From positions 248,001 to 312,000 of the forward strand of contig JAHEWK010000023.1 in NCBI GenBank assembly GCA_020740775.1: DNA of 64,000 bases, given 5' to 3'. The notes under the pieces are model-generated. The model worked only from the letters and a program-made list of their open reading frames with translations. It did not search any database and was not told the origin of the DNA. Positions 1 through 11,402 of the stretch are shown here, piece by piece (the stretch's first letter is position 1; the number at the start of each line of letters is the position of its first letter). Both the position numbers and the translations under genes were made by a program. The stretch is from Ilyonectria destructans. Taxonomy: Eukaryota; Ascomycota; Sordariomycetes; Hypocreales; Nectriaceae.

Positions 1-771
1 ACTGCTCTCTAGTGATTACATAGAGTTAGAGAATCGTTACAAGGATATCCTGCATATCAAGCCCGATAGCAACTAGTGTTTATCTCGTCGTTCCCGTGGC
101 CCCGCCGGTTGAGCTCGTGTACGATCTTGGGTTCTTGTGAAGCTGCAGGCCCTAGGGCTAACTAGCGAGCTGTCTGCTCAGGCCTTGTAATAGTATGACA
201 AAGGAAAGGCGGTGGGGCCCAGGGCAAGCTAGGCGTCTAGATCCGTCCACCAGAGATTACTTATTGCCTCCCACTCTTCACGGTTACTTCTGTCGCATTC
301 TTCATCTTCACGTGGCGATCTGATCATGTCTGCCATCTTGAGCTTCCGTTCTTTGTACGCCGCCTCAGACGAGCGCGCCCGAACTGCGTCCCATTCCAAA
401 AATTCCCATCGCCATTCCCATCGGTCATCTGGCCCCTGTGGCCCGCCCATCGGTTGGCGGCGAGTCGACCAACACCTTTCTCAAGTTTTCCCAGTTGCCA
501 GTCGCGATTACGCCTGCAATTATGGGGAGTACACGTGACCGAAACCTCAAGTTATTGAAGCTTCATACGGCAAACGTCCTGAAGAATCGGATCTAGACGA
601 AGGCTGCTCGGACTCGAACGACGGCTCCTCGGACTGGGACGACGGCTTTGCCGAGCCCCTTCACCTGCGCTCGACATGCCACTTGTCAACTTGGCTGCAG
701 CACGATTACGACAGTATCGGCTCGCGGGGTCTGGAAGAAGACGATCCGCGCTTGTCCACATCATCATTTAA
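1..771. other. No supported gene
   Basis: Only short overlapping reading frames without recognisable domains occur here. The stretch lies downstream of the minus-strand membrane-protein gene and probably includes its 3' untranslated region. I see no repeat or RNA gene in it. Confidence 0.5.
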
Positions 772-2443
772 TTACTTCTTATCTTCCATCTGCTTGTACC
801 TCAGCGGTCTTTCGTCATCGTTGTCCTTCCTTGCCGATCCGTTCTCGTCGAAGCTATCTGTAACACTACATGTGCTTTCCCCATGATTGCTTGTCGCAGC
901 GTCGACGTCGATGCGATTGTTTTCCGTGGTATAAATAGCCACGCCCACTTGCAAACTTGAAGATGAAGATTGGCCAAGAAACCCCGTGTCCCTGTTCGTC
1001 TTTGACCAGCCATTGAAGGCAGCTGACCCATCTGGTCTTTCCTGCAGCTCGATAGATACTGCATCAACTCCGTGGACAGTACGAATTCCATCCGTGGAGA
1101 CTCTTGTCCTAATATACGTGGATGTGAGGCCTTTACTTGGAACGGTGCTCTGTCGCGCTGTCTCGAGGTCGCCAAAAGTGCCGTTGGAGATGACACCACA
1201 ATCTCGTTGTCTGGCAATTTTCCCTATCAAGTCTGCCATTGACATCTCGATTTTGAGCTTGACTATGTAGGCGAAGGGATGAAACTGCATGTAACTGAAT
1301 TTATAGTTAGCAATGCCTCCCATTGTCTATCCGGCTTTTCCTCGTCGTGAAAATTTGTCGGTTCATGCGATGCAGGGTAATATCATGGAGTTGACTTACA
1401 CGAACGTGTTATGCAAGCTCATCATAGAGATAATAAGGACATCCATGCTGAGAGAGAATCCGACGATACACATATTGAACTTAACCAGACCCTTATACTT
1501 GGTTAGGCCATTTGCCACCAGGTTCTGTTGAACAATACGAATGAAATAGAAATTGAGTGCTCCGTCGACAAGAAGGTAGATGACCTTCTCGACACGGTCC
1601 CACCACTCGTTGATCCAGATATATCTTTCTGAGATCTGGAGACGGGCGGGGATCCAAATATTATAGACTGAGATATTAACAGCTGTGATTAAGACTGCAA
1701 CACCAACTTTTAGACGGTATCCCGTTATCGGATCTGTAAGAAGGATGGAGCAACGATTAATGATAATTTGGAGAAGAAATTGAACCTAAAATGGTTAGAA
1801 TTATTGATAAACTTCAGAGGGGTAGGTGAAGCACACTTACTTGAAGTGCCCATGTCGTAACTATGAAGGTTATTATCTTATTCTTGGCGACTTGGGGTGA
1901 TTATGGACTGCTTACGAATGCAAAAGAAGAACGCGAAACTAAAAGATTCAGTAATCAGTACTTTCTTCAAACGTTACATCACCAAGAGATCCCTCCTCAC
2001 ACTTTCAACTGCCCTACCAACAGGTGTCGATTGCCACGCCGCCATGTTCGATTACCAGCACGGTCAGCATTTCCAGCGTTACCTTGACTATCCAGATATG
2101 TTCGATGTGTTTGCACCGATACGAAACGTGGGCTGTGCGAGGAGGAATCGTCTCACATACAGGGGATCAACGCTTACCTTGGGGGAATTTTGCCTTTCAA
2201 GTGCAACCAACAGATAATGCTGAAGATGAGGCATACAAGAATCTCGAGCCAAATCATCCAGACATAGGCATTGCGGAATACGAGAAGGCCGCGTCTCTCG
2301 TAAATACGTTTTGTTTGCTTCACGGCCGTCCAGGTGGTGAGCCATCCAAAGCCGATCGTGAAGCCCCAGGCCAGCGAAGCAAGAGCAAGGTCATCGTCGG
2401 TTACCTCTTGGAGGACAAAATTGGGAGAGAGGAGTGTGATCAT
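772..2443 (-). CDS. Polytopic fungal integral membrane protein (five exons, two of them microexons)
   Basis: Function unknown; the protein should sit in a membrane. I rebuilt five exons on the minus strand: 2443-2178, 1938-1916 (23 nt), 1860-1841 (20 nt), 1785-1400 and 1294-772. They join into 1,218 nt (405 aa) without a stop. All introns are GT-AG, with donors such as GTAAGC and GTAAGTG and a GCTAAC branch site before the last exon. The protein has about six or seven hydrophobic segments (near residues 20-40, 60-82, 88-115, 122-144, 168-187 and 205-227). A hydrophilic Ser/Thr/Asp-rich tail of about 170 residues follows. Motifs such as WTAVKQTKR after the first helix and FHPFAYIVKLKIEMSM before the tail match a family I know only as fungal 'integral membrane protein'. 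The start at 2443 is chosen because the family N-terminus (DDDLALASLAWGFT) follows soon after it. An upstream exon cannot be excluded. Confidence 0.82.
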
Positions 2444-4365
2444 CGTGAACCAAATATTGGTTGATATTAACTTAGAATGATCATAATTTTAGTCAGACTC
2501 TGGTTCCATTCAGAAGAGGCCTTACAATTTAATGAAGGACGATATTGATCAAGATAGGTATCCTTGCTCCTTGCCCATGGTGTTGGTGTATCATCAGCCG
2601 CCAGTCAATAGCTTAAGCCGCAGGAGCTGAAGTCTAGCCCTCATACGGATCTAGTGACACAGCACTGACTTAAGTACGTCGTGACGCCCGCAAGCATCCC
2701 CGCTTCTGCACAGATTGGCTGGAATTCAAGCCTTCCTCCCCCCCGCCTGAAAATCGCCCACCATTAACAGTACACGAGGTTGCAGTACCTGAAGACGACT
2801 CTGGCAAGAAAGCTTCGAGAACTTCAGGCAAGCTTTCAGAGAGCACGGCCTTGCCGAAGACTGGTCTGGGCTCGGCACGGACGTTGCTTGTGGAGTGGCG
2901 TAGCGTTTGGGGCCACGCTAAAGCCAACTTGTATTTCTGATAATCTCCGGGGAGGGAAGCATGGCGTAACCCGGGCTAAGTGATCAACATAGAATGCTGA
3001 CCGACTTTCAGGTTGAACATCACTATAGGAGTAGCGCTCTAGGGTTGGAGGCTGGAGCGGTTAAGTGTCGCGAGATGGGATGCGATTCCTAGTGGATCTG
3101 ACTATACCTTCAAGTTAGCATAACATCTCGTCGGGTCCTCTTCTGTACAATTCAGCACCTAATGTGCAATCTCCAGCCTGATAGCCCCTGTCGTCGAGAA
3201 GAAAATCAAGAATAAGTAAAACGCTGACCATCGCTATGGAGAGAGCAATGAGCGCTAGTGTTTCGGTGTATTTCCAGATTTCCGCGGCGCGAAAGCATAT
3301 GTCTTGGGCAGCGTCTATTACATCAAGCACGAGATGCTACTGGCACAACAGGTAGACAGGCGAGTTAGTTACTAGCCTAGCTACTGACACGAATCGTCAT
3401 CACACGAGGTGTTGGTCTTTCCTGTGGCTAAAGTGACCCTGTCCAGTCCTGGCCTGTGCACCCCACTTGGCGCAGCAACGGCACTGATGCATTGTTGACG
3501 GCGGAAGTCATGTGAAAGTGACAGATGCCGATCCTAACGCCACGGGCCGGCTGATATCCAGGCGTCATGCAAGCGTGACATCGCTCTCAGCGCTTGAGAG
3601 ACGAAAACCTTCTGGGTGCGTCCATGAATCGTAATATCGTAAGCCACGGTTGCTTCATAGGGGATGAAGCATTCAGAAGATACAAGTTGAAAGGGGTGTG
3701 GATTGATATTGAGTCAGGTGGCACTGTTCCGTTGGCATTCCTGGAGAGCCCGATGCGGGGAAGCAGGCACTGGAGCTGCCACAACTGTCATCGACGCCCT
3801 CCCTACATACATAGTACGTAGTGGTCCGTACATGATGCATTTCGGATGCCGTTTTGTGGCTTGCGGAAGGCCGGCACATCACCCTGGCGGAGCTTTCCGT
3901 GCAGGGGGGGTTGAAGTCTGTGTTTGTGCTACTGTCTTCTTCCCCGGCATTCTGCAGTTAGGCCGCTGAGTACCGGCATGGTCCTGGGTCAGTGACCAAC
4001 TGTGGCGCGAAGACAGTGTTTCTAGCACTGACGAGAATCCTCGGCCATCAACTTTGGTTATGTGCCGTTGCCGTCGTCTCTATGCCATCGTGCCGGCCCG
4101 ACCTTAGCATCAGGTGACAGGGCTGAGATGGTATGCTACTTGGCAATTCAGCAGCAAAGGAACCCGAATCCCAAAGCTGACACGCAGCTCGAATTCAGCA
4201 CAGAAAGGCGGAAGCTATTTCTACCGCCGAATTCTTCTGCTGATTGGAAGCCCGTTTGGAAGAATGTACCTTTCTATCATGTACATCTGAGCCATAAATG
4301 GGCATGTTTCTCCGTTATCCCATATCATTTTTTGCGTTGTCTGGCCTGCGCGGGGCTGGCACTCG
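2444..4365. other. Gene-poor stretch
   Basis: No convincing gene. A 71-codon minus-strand frame at 3115-3330 contains one hydrophobic run (LIALSIAMVSVLLILDFLL) and could be a small membrane peptide, but nothing else supports it. The right part may be flanking DNA of the LINE fragment that starts near 4.4 kb. Confidence 0.45.
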
Positions 4366-5276
4366 GTGGCGTCAGCTAGCTTTCGGAGTTGGCACCTCAA
4401 TATTCAGCAACTGACACAAGTTTGGGTTGGAGCCACCCACAAAGAGGATTTCGCGCTGGGAACAAAAGCCAAAGCAGCAGCGCGGAAGGCCACAGAAGGA
4501 GAATGCAGACCAGACGTGCCACCACATCTAGCAAGATCCACAAGGATAAGACTAGCGATAACCAAGCAGCGGCAAACAAGAACACTACCAGAAAGAGTCG
4601 GGAAATACTCGAAGCAGATAGACACGGCACTGCCAAGCAAGCATACCCGTACTCTATATGACCCGCTGAAGAGGAAGGAAGCAGACGTACTGTCGCAGCT
4701 CCGCACCGGAATGGCGAGACTTAACAGCTTTCTGTGCAAGATAGGAGCAATGGAATCGGACACTTGCGAATGCGGGCAAGCATCAGAGACAGTGGAACAC
4801 TTCCTATTCCGCTGCACAAAATGGACCGCGCAACGAGAAGGCATGCTGCGATGCTCACAGACAAAGATGGGAAACCTATCATACTTCCTGGGAGGAAAGG
4901 CGGCGTCTGACGGTGACAAATGGGCGCCAGACATGCGGGCAGTACGGGCGACGATCAAATTTGCCATTGCAACGGGGAGGCTTGACATGGACCAGAAGCC
5001 TCAGGCACACTAACTATTCAGATTGAATCCTACTAACATCATACAGTCTCATTTTGGCAGACCGTGCTTCAGCTGCTGAGGATAGGATGCTGAACACTTG
5101 GAGAAATTGGCCTTCAAGCAGGCCTGTCACTGCATATACATCAGATTGGAACAGTCAGTAAAGTGAAATTGTGGGGCTTCGGGTGATTATGGAAGAACCG
5201 TACGAAACGAAAATAGCTTAGCGCAAAGGCCCTCTGGGGTGTGTCCCCCCGGGCGAAATAAAATCCATCCATCCAA
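4366..5276 (+). mobile_element. 5'-truncated LINE (non-LTR retrotransposon) 3' end
   Basis: The 215-codon frame 4366-5013 is the C-terminal end of a fungal LINE ORF2. It holds the last part of the RNase H-like region (AKAAARKATEGE) followed by the zinc-knuckle-like motif CECGQASETVEHFLFRC, where the pattern CxC...H...C is visible. A 3' untranslated region of about 250 bp follows. It ends in CCCGGGCGAAATAAAATCC and a short CCAT-type repeat near 5276, the usual simple-repeat tail of such elements. Reverse transcriptase and endonuclease are missing, as expected from 5' truncation. A related 3' end in the opposite orientation lies at 49010-49290. Family known: Tad-like fungal LINEs. The exact clade is inferred. 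Confidence 0.8.
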
Positions 5277-6210
5277 TGTGCGAGCCCAAGGTGTTGATAC
5301 GGCCCTTTACATTGCCCTGGGCAAGGCTATCCCAGGCCTGCTGGCATATCTAGACCTGATTAAGGTAAGTGCGGCAAATCAAAAGCGCTCCCGCACTTGG
5401 TCTCAGTCGGCAACTTCCTTCCTCCACCGAGTCAGTGGCTGTAGCGCAGGGGTTGCTGGAGTTGCTGGAGCCCTATCTCAATGTGGCGTATCCTCGTATC
5501 TCATGACACTCTCTTTTATCAAGGGTCCTGGGTGCACGGATTAGCCGGACGAGTCTCCGACGAAACGACCATGAGGCCAATAGGGAAATACGGCAACTGA
5601 CACACACATCATGATCGACAAGCATCTATCCAGGATAGGACTAAAAATTGCTTTTGTTATGGGGATCCCTGGATCCTCACGAGAGCTATCCACCGTGCCC
5701 ATTGCCAACGACTACAAAAAACGAAATCGATTTTCTCTCACACTCTGTTGAATTATCTGAGCACGCACCATATATTTCAAGACACTTTTAAGTACAGTAC
5801 GCGGTTTAACAGCCAGAAGCGGCTAAAAAATTTAGCCCACAAAACCGCGCACGGTGCGGGTTCGGAAAAAAAGAGATGGGCTCCGGCGACTTGTGCCACA
5901 TCATCATTGGACTAGACGAGCAGCGCCTATCACATGCTTAACGCTAATGCGCTTCGAGGAGCGACAGGTTGTGGCTTGACTTGACCACATCGTCGGCGTC
6001 TGCCAAAAGAATAATGTAGGGCCCCAGTAAGTTCGGCGAACAAGGTCTTCAGACAGTTATCGCCAGCAGAAAAGAGTAACGGAGTAGACGCTCAAACCAA
6101 AGTACCCTGCGATGGATAGTGTATACATTGTTTTCCCAGTTCCGGTAGGTCCGTGAAATAGGTATCCTCGTCGATACGGCGTGGTGCGGTCTCAAGAAGT
6201 TGGGTTGAGG
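5277..6210. other. Intergenic, no supported gene
   Basis: No domain-bearing frame. The stretch around 5.8-6.1 kb has short frames that could be remnants of mobile DNA, but I could not assign them. Confidence 0.4.
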
Positions 6211-7597
6211 CAAGGCTCGGAACCACTACACCCACTCACATTTGGACCAAGTAGAGTGGATGTACGATTTTTTAGGCAATTACCTAGTGGATGTAATACA
6301 TATTCGGCCGGAGTGGAATGGACGTACACACGTGGATTTATAAGTGGATTTATAAGTGGATTTTTGAGGCTATTCACAACCTCGTCGGTGCCTATTCAGC
6401 CTCACTTTCAGAGGTTGACACTAACTCTTCAGCCTGTTGCTGCTGTGATAAATCGTCAACCTTGCTGGTGCTGTCCTCGCCCTCCAATAGCTATTTTGAC
6501 TCAGTAAGTGCCAGCTCGTCGTCGCTTAGAGTCGTATAACCGGCATCCAGCTTACTTTCAACGTGTGACTTAAGCAATAGATCCAGGTCCTTGATAAGGC
6601 CAGCACAGTACCAAGAGCGTAAAACCTGACAAATGGCGATAATGAGTGGTGAGCGGGGACAAGAGACACTAGAAACACACAACCCACCCAGAAGGCAGCT
6701 TTGGTGATGACTGAAGGAGTGATATGTCTGATATAGCAGAAAGGGGTCGGGACCAAAGGCAGGAAAAATAGATCAAATGAATAGGACCAATGGACACTGT
6801 ATTCAGTACCATTTGATCAAACGGTTCACATCAAAAGAGACTAAAAGAATGGGCTAGAAAGACTGTAAAGTGAGATGAAGACTGATCATGACTGAGGTGT
6901 AGCCAGATAGCTATCCTAGTGATGATCTTGAAGGAGGGATGCTTCTTGCTTGTCCTTGTGCTTTCTACTAACATCCAAAGCTTTCTCTTTTATGGTCCCA
7001 ATGGGTCAGGCCACTAGTCCCTGTGCAGTGCAGCCTTTCCTGTTGAAGGGGGCTGCAGCAGTCTTAGCCCTGGTCGCGGTAAGGATCTGATCAAATGACC
7101 AACACCCCCAAAGACAGCAAATCCCTGACTCAATAATCTCAGCATCTAGGTCAGTTCGCAACCCCAAGATTATCTTGCCAGCAGCTGAAAATAACCTCTC
7201 ACACTCAGCTGACATCAGTTGGATTATCAGGAAGTCCAAGGCCATCCTGGATAACTGAGGATATCTACTTTGTTTAGTGATCCAGTAACTAATTGGATCA
7301 CGAATATCGCCATCGCTAGCCTCACAATCTGTCTGCTACGCTTAGTACTCATCACCAACAATAGCTGCTGCAGAGGTTGGTATTGAGCTTGGCAGACAGC
7401 TGTTCTTCTCGAAGGGGTTGAAAAACTGAGGTCTTTTTGCTGGTGGCTTGTTATCGCCTCTGCTGCTGCTGGATCTAACCTCGAAATGAGCGTAATCAGA
7501 CAGCTAGATGTCGGCAACTATCTCTTTTGCCTTTTCAACCCAATTAGGCTTATAAGCCCAGGTTTCATCAAACCAGTCCTAACGATAAGCTGGATGG
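6211..7597 (-). mobile_element. Degenerate hAT transposon, copy 1
   Basis: The right end of a hAT element, in minus orientation. The terminus reads CAAGGCTCGGAACCACTACA at 6211 and is followed by sub-terminal repeats of the GTGGATGTA/GTGGATTTATAA type. The minus-strand frame 7245-7006 encodes MALDFLIIQLMSAECERLFS, the hallmark of the hAT C-terminal dimerisation region. Other pieces are scattered over several frames with stops, so no intact transposase remains. A sister copy with the same terminus and the same internal segments lies at 38310-40286 in plus orientation. The N-terminal BED-finger part seen in the sister copy is missing here. The match stops near 7590, where the LTR-like sequence begins. 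Confidence 0.75.
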
Positions 7598-7795
7598 TGT
7601 AACGGGCTGTGCCCGTAGGTGGCCTCGGGAACCCTCGGCCTTTCGTGGCCCACTTTTTACCTTTAAGCCACCATGACAAGTATATTTATGGATGGACCTC
7701 CTCTACTCTCTTTCTCTTCTTCTTCTTTCCTTAAGTTTGGTATACTCTGTAGAGTGGCCTAGCTAGTTGCAATACACTGCCTTGAGACCGTTACA
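7598..7795. repeat. Candidate solo LTR
   Basis: A 198-bp segment that begins TGTAACGG and ends CCGTTACA, the TG...CA form with an 8-bp inverted terminus. It carries a pyrimidine-rich tract and a TATATTTATG box inside. It abuts the hAT remnant exactly where similarity to the other hAT copy ends. I find no matching 5-bp target duplication (flanks GATGG and ATACC), so the assignment is tentative. Confidence 0.45.
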
Positions 7796-7812
7796 ATACC
7801 AATTATTTCAAC

Positions 7813-7868
7813 TTAGAAATCGGGAAAGTTGATTTAATTTAGAAATCGGGAAAGTTGATTTAATTGAA
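7813..7868. repeat. Short tandem duplication
   Basis: The block TTAGAAATCGGGAAAGTTG plus TTTAATT occurs twice in direct succession (unit about 27 bp). It is followed by a looser TTGATTGATT run. It is noncoding. Confidence 0.8.
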
Positions 7869-8046
7869 TGGGGAAATTAGCCAAGTTGATTGATTTAATT
7901 ATGGTGATTGATTGATTGAATTGACATGTGGGGAGCGCTGACTAGGCCTCTAGAACAGGTCTTAGGCGCACATCAAAATAAAGTCTGGTTTCCAATACAG
8001 GACACGGCTAATTCCAGCACGCCCTAGAGGGTAGCTGTCTATATCT

Positions 8047-11000
8047 CTATCCTCTAACTAATATAGATGGAAGAACCTCCTCGTCGCTGTCAAGCAGCTC
8101 CCACTGACTCCTTCGCCTGCGAAGGTTAGATTGCGTCTTCCGTCCGTTGGCACGTACTCCTGTAGTTCTTCCAGCTCCAAGAACAGCTGACCGACTGCTC
8201 GTTTGGCGCTGGGATGAGGTACTGGCCTGGCTACTAGCCTGGCTGGTGGCCTGTTGGCTCACTTCCAGTGGAAGCCTAGCTAGCGTTGACTTGTTGAGAC
8301 TTCCTGGTGGTCGACCTCGTCTGCGCCGTGGTGCCTGGCTTGATAAAACGAAAAGGTTACAGGTCATATTCAAAAGGTGTGAGTTACGTGTGTCTGTGAG
8401 GAGCACAGCTCATTACATAGTATCCACATCTTTGCCACCAGCAGATCGGACCATCTTAGTCATACGGTCTCAACATGGCTTGCTGGTTTGTTGGCTGGCT
8501 GGCTACCGATGGCTAGCCGCTCTGGAACAGCCTGCGTGGTGTTCTTAGGTCTGCCACGGAGAGCAGTGGCGATCTTAGGGTCGAGGATTCGTCGGTACGG
8601 ATCTCCAGAGGACGGCTCCCGTAGGCGCCACCGCGGATGGGCCTCCCACTTAGTGAATGGAATGCCACTCAACAGCTTCGAGTAGATCTTGTGGTAACAG
8701 GGGATACCAAGCTCGGTCGAAACCGAGCAGTCATCGCCGCAATCCCCGAGAGAGTCAGGGAAAGGATTCTTTCCTGTCGGCATTGCTTTCCTTGCTAGCC
8801 GATATTGTTTCGTGATCAGTCCGAGACCCTTCGAAGAGAGTGCTGTCCGGAGTTCGCCAAGATACTCCGAGCTGGACCCCATATACTCTCGTGCGGTAAG
8901 TACCTCATCCGCTGCGCAGGCATCGTTGAAATCTCGCTCTTGGTACTTCATCATGTCCTGCATAGCCTCGAAGAGCCGATAGAGATTGCCCATACCATTC
9001 AGAAGATAACTCTTGATGTTGTTGTTGCTTGCTTCTGTCCCAGATGTGACACGGACGCCGAAATTGCGATACTTCCGGATGAAACAGCGCGCCCACTGGG
9101 CCCTGACGGGCATGTAGGTTCCATGGAGATACCGCAGGATAGCCCGCTGGTCGTCAAACTCCTTACAGAAATTTCCCCATGCCTCCTCGTGGGCCTCCTC
9201 GGTCTCGGCAAATAAGACGAGCTTCCACATCATGAGGACCCCTCGATAGCTATGAGGCAGGCTTTCTATCCATATTCCATACTCCATACAGGCCCGTATG
9301 GAATATGGAATATGGAATGCACCTCGTATGGAAGCTTATTCCATACGTATGGAATACAAAAAATGACGTCATCTCTCACACTGCCACTATCGTAAAGAAT
9401 CAGGTTTGGGAGCTCTACAATTCAGTAATTGTACAGTGGTTTACCTGCTGTCGGCTGCAGACAGAGCTGAGATTGAAGTATGAAACAGCATAAACGATGG
9501 GTTTGGGATCACTCTGAAACAGACTGCAATAGCGGGGATAATATTTTCCGGAATAATCCATTATTCCATACGTATGGAATACGGACGGCCCGTATGGAAT
9601 ATGGATAGAAAGCCTGCTATGAGGGATGACCGTAGCTGTCGGCGTGTGGACTAACTGTCGGTCTTTGGGCCTTAGTTCAGCCTGTGCCTGTGAAGCAGAG
9701 TCTTCCCCGTCATTGCTGTCGGGACTGCTACTACTGTCGCGGCCCTTAACCCACTTCTGCTTTGACTTTAGCAGGACATTCGAATTGATATGGTGGATGC
9801 ACAGCTGCTGCTGTACATCGGGAAACTGGTCGTTCAAGGCGGCTTTCATCTGGTTGTCGAAGTCGGTAATGATAACGTCCGGTTGGTGAATAGAGTGCTG
9901 CTCTGAGAGTTGTCGAATACTCTCGGCGAGGAACTGGAATCCCTCCCGTCTCTCGTTGTCGATCAGACCGAAAGCGGCGTTGAAGACAGAACCAAGGCAA
10001 GTCTGTCCTGTTGCTTGGAATAATGGAAGCTTGAGGCGGTTGGTGTTGTACGTGTTGTCGAAGCTGATGGCCTCAGAAAACCGCTTCCACATCTGGAGGC
10101 AGTACGGAAACGTCCAGACAAGACCAACGAGTCGATTTGGCTCATCATCCGCCCACTTAACAAGATAAGGAATCTCCATCTCGTCAAACAGCTTGATCAG
10201 TGATGCAGTAGGAGTGTGGCCGTTCAACTTGTCTCGGTTGATACGAGACCTGGCGTTATAGATATCCTTCCGTGTGAAGGATGACCCGGGATGCTGCTCC
10301 AGGACGATCGCAGGTACGTCACGGGCTCGGATTCCGACTCGACGGCTTGTCGACTCGACTGTTGCCCTGATAGGTGTAGTGAGTCGTCTGTGGGAGGGAT
10401 GAGCGGATGGTTTGATACTGGCCCCGTGGTTATGCTGGCTATGCTCGGAATTATCGTGGTGTCGCAGGAGCCATCTCCCCGCCTCCAGTGCTTCGGCAAT
10501 GACCATCCATTTACAACCACACTTCCGAGACTTCCGTGGTCGAATACCTGTACTCTCTGAGGGGCGTTGTTCTCCGAATCGATCGCATTGGAAAGAGTAC
10601 CGGATCTTCCGCGACCCTTATATGAGTAGGCGTTTCGTCGAACAATACCGAAGCCATTAGCCTTCCCGAAAGTATTCACTGAGTTGAACAGGACTTCAGC
10701 CGACGGTGCTGGGTCGCCTGGGATAGGTGAGTTCGGTATCGGGTCTGGGACAGGCGATGATGAATGGTCGGGCAAGGGCGGCGAGGCTATAGTGGGAGAG
10801 TGCCTGTCTCGGGGAGGCGAGTATGGCGGAGGTGATTCGAATGCGTCTGAACTGAGCGGCGAGTAGCCCCATCTCTCACGCCATTGGCGGACTCTTTCGT
10901 ATGACCGGACGAGCTCGACGGTAAGCCTCCGATCTGTCCCAATCACCTCGCGCACTAGCCTGAGGGCGGACTGAAACTGGGGCCTTGTTGAAGACGATTG

Positions 11001-11402
11001 TTCTCGTGCTGGTTGCGGTGGAGGGCTGGAATTCAGTTTGTCGATTTCCGGGCCTGGTATAGGCATCCTTACTCGTTGCGACCGTCTTCCCTGGGTTGGG
11101 AAATCGTTCGAAAGGTGAATCTCTTGATCGAATCGAACGCCCCATGGTGACTCGTTTAGCCCACGCGATCCATGGGGCCGTGGGGCGGTCGTGAAGGTCT
11201 CTGGGTAGGAGGCGAAAGGATTATAGAGTGCCTCATCGTCTCCGACGCCATGGTGTCGGCCAATGCTCGTCCCTGTGCTGTTAGATGAAGGTGGTCTTGA
11301 ACTGTCAGATTGTTTCTGCCGCTGTCGTTTTCGAGGACGTAATTGATAGCCCCCTCGTCGTCGGTTGCTTGATGAGCTGGACCGAGAGTCGGGCTGGGGC
11401 AT
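8047..11402 (-). pseudogene. Mutator-like (MULE/Hop-type) transposase, frameshifted and interrupted
   Basis: Transposase of the Mutator superfamily, read from 11402 downwards. The N-terminal 250 residues are basic and Pro/Ser-rich. A FAR1-like zinc-binding region follows (FNSVNTFGKANGFGIVRR, then CDRFG...KCGCKW...H). It is split by a one-base frameshift between about 10640 and 10615. The DDE core runs through SFDNTYNTNRLKLP (first Asp) and VIITDFDNQMKAAL (second Asp). At 9618-9623 a 361-bp MITE interrupts the gene. Beyond it the frame resumes at 9256 with HSYRGVLMMW and reaches the third acidic residue in VTSGTEASNNNIKSYL, then a SWIM-like Cys/His patch (TELGIPCYHK). A GT-AG intron (from about 8469 to 8339) leads to a last exon with an AT-hook (RRRRGRPPGS), ending at 8047. 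Without the frameshift and insertion the protein would be near family length. I did not identify terminal repeats. Confidence 0.88.
9257..9617. mobile_element. 361-bp MITE inside the MULE transposase
   Basis: The element has a 26-bp perfect terminal inverted repeat beginning GCAGGCTTTCTATCC and is flanked on both sides by TATGAG (9251-9256 and 9618-9623). Removing the element and one TATGAG restores the transposase reading frame exactly (..VIP-HSYRG..), so this is a true insertion. The interior is rich in the palindrome TTCCATACGTATGGAA and variants. It encodes no transposase, so it is non-autonomous. Confidence 0.92.

Noticed and set aside
3115..3330. 71-codon frame with one hydrophobic helix
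   Set aside because: Too short, with no supporting context; a hydrophobic run of this length can arise by chance.
9415..9640. Tail of the MULE frame after VIPHS (residues RLSIHIPYG onward)
   Set aside because: It is read-through into the inserted MITE, not part of the transposase.
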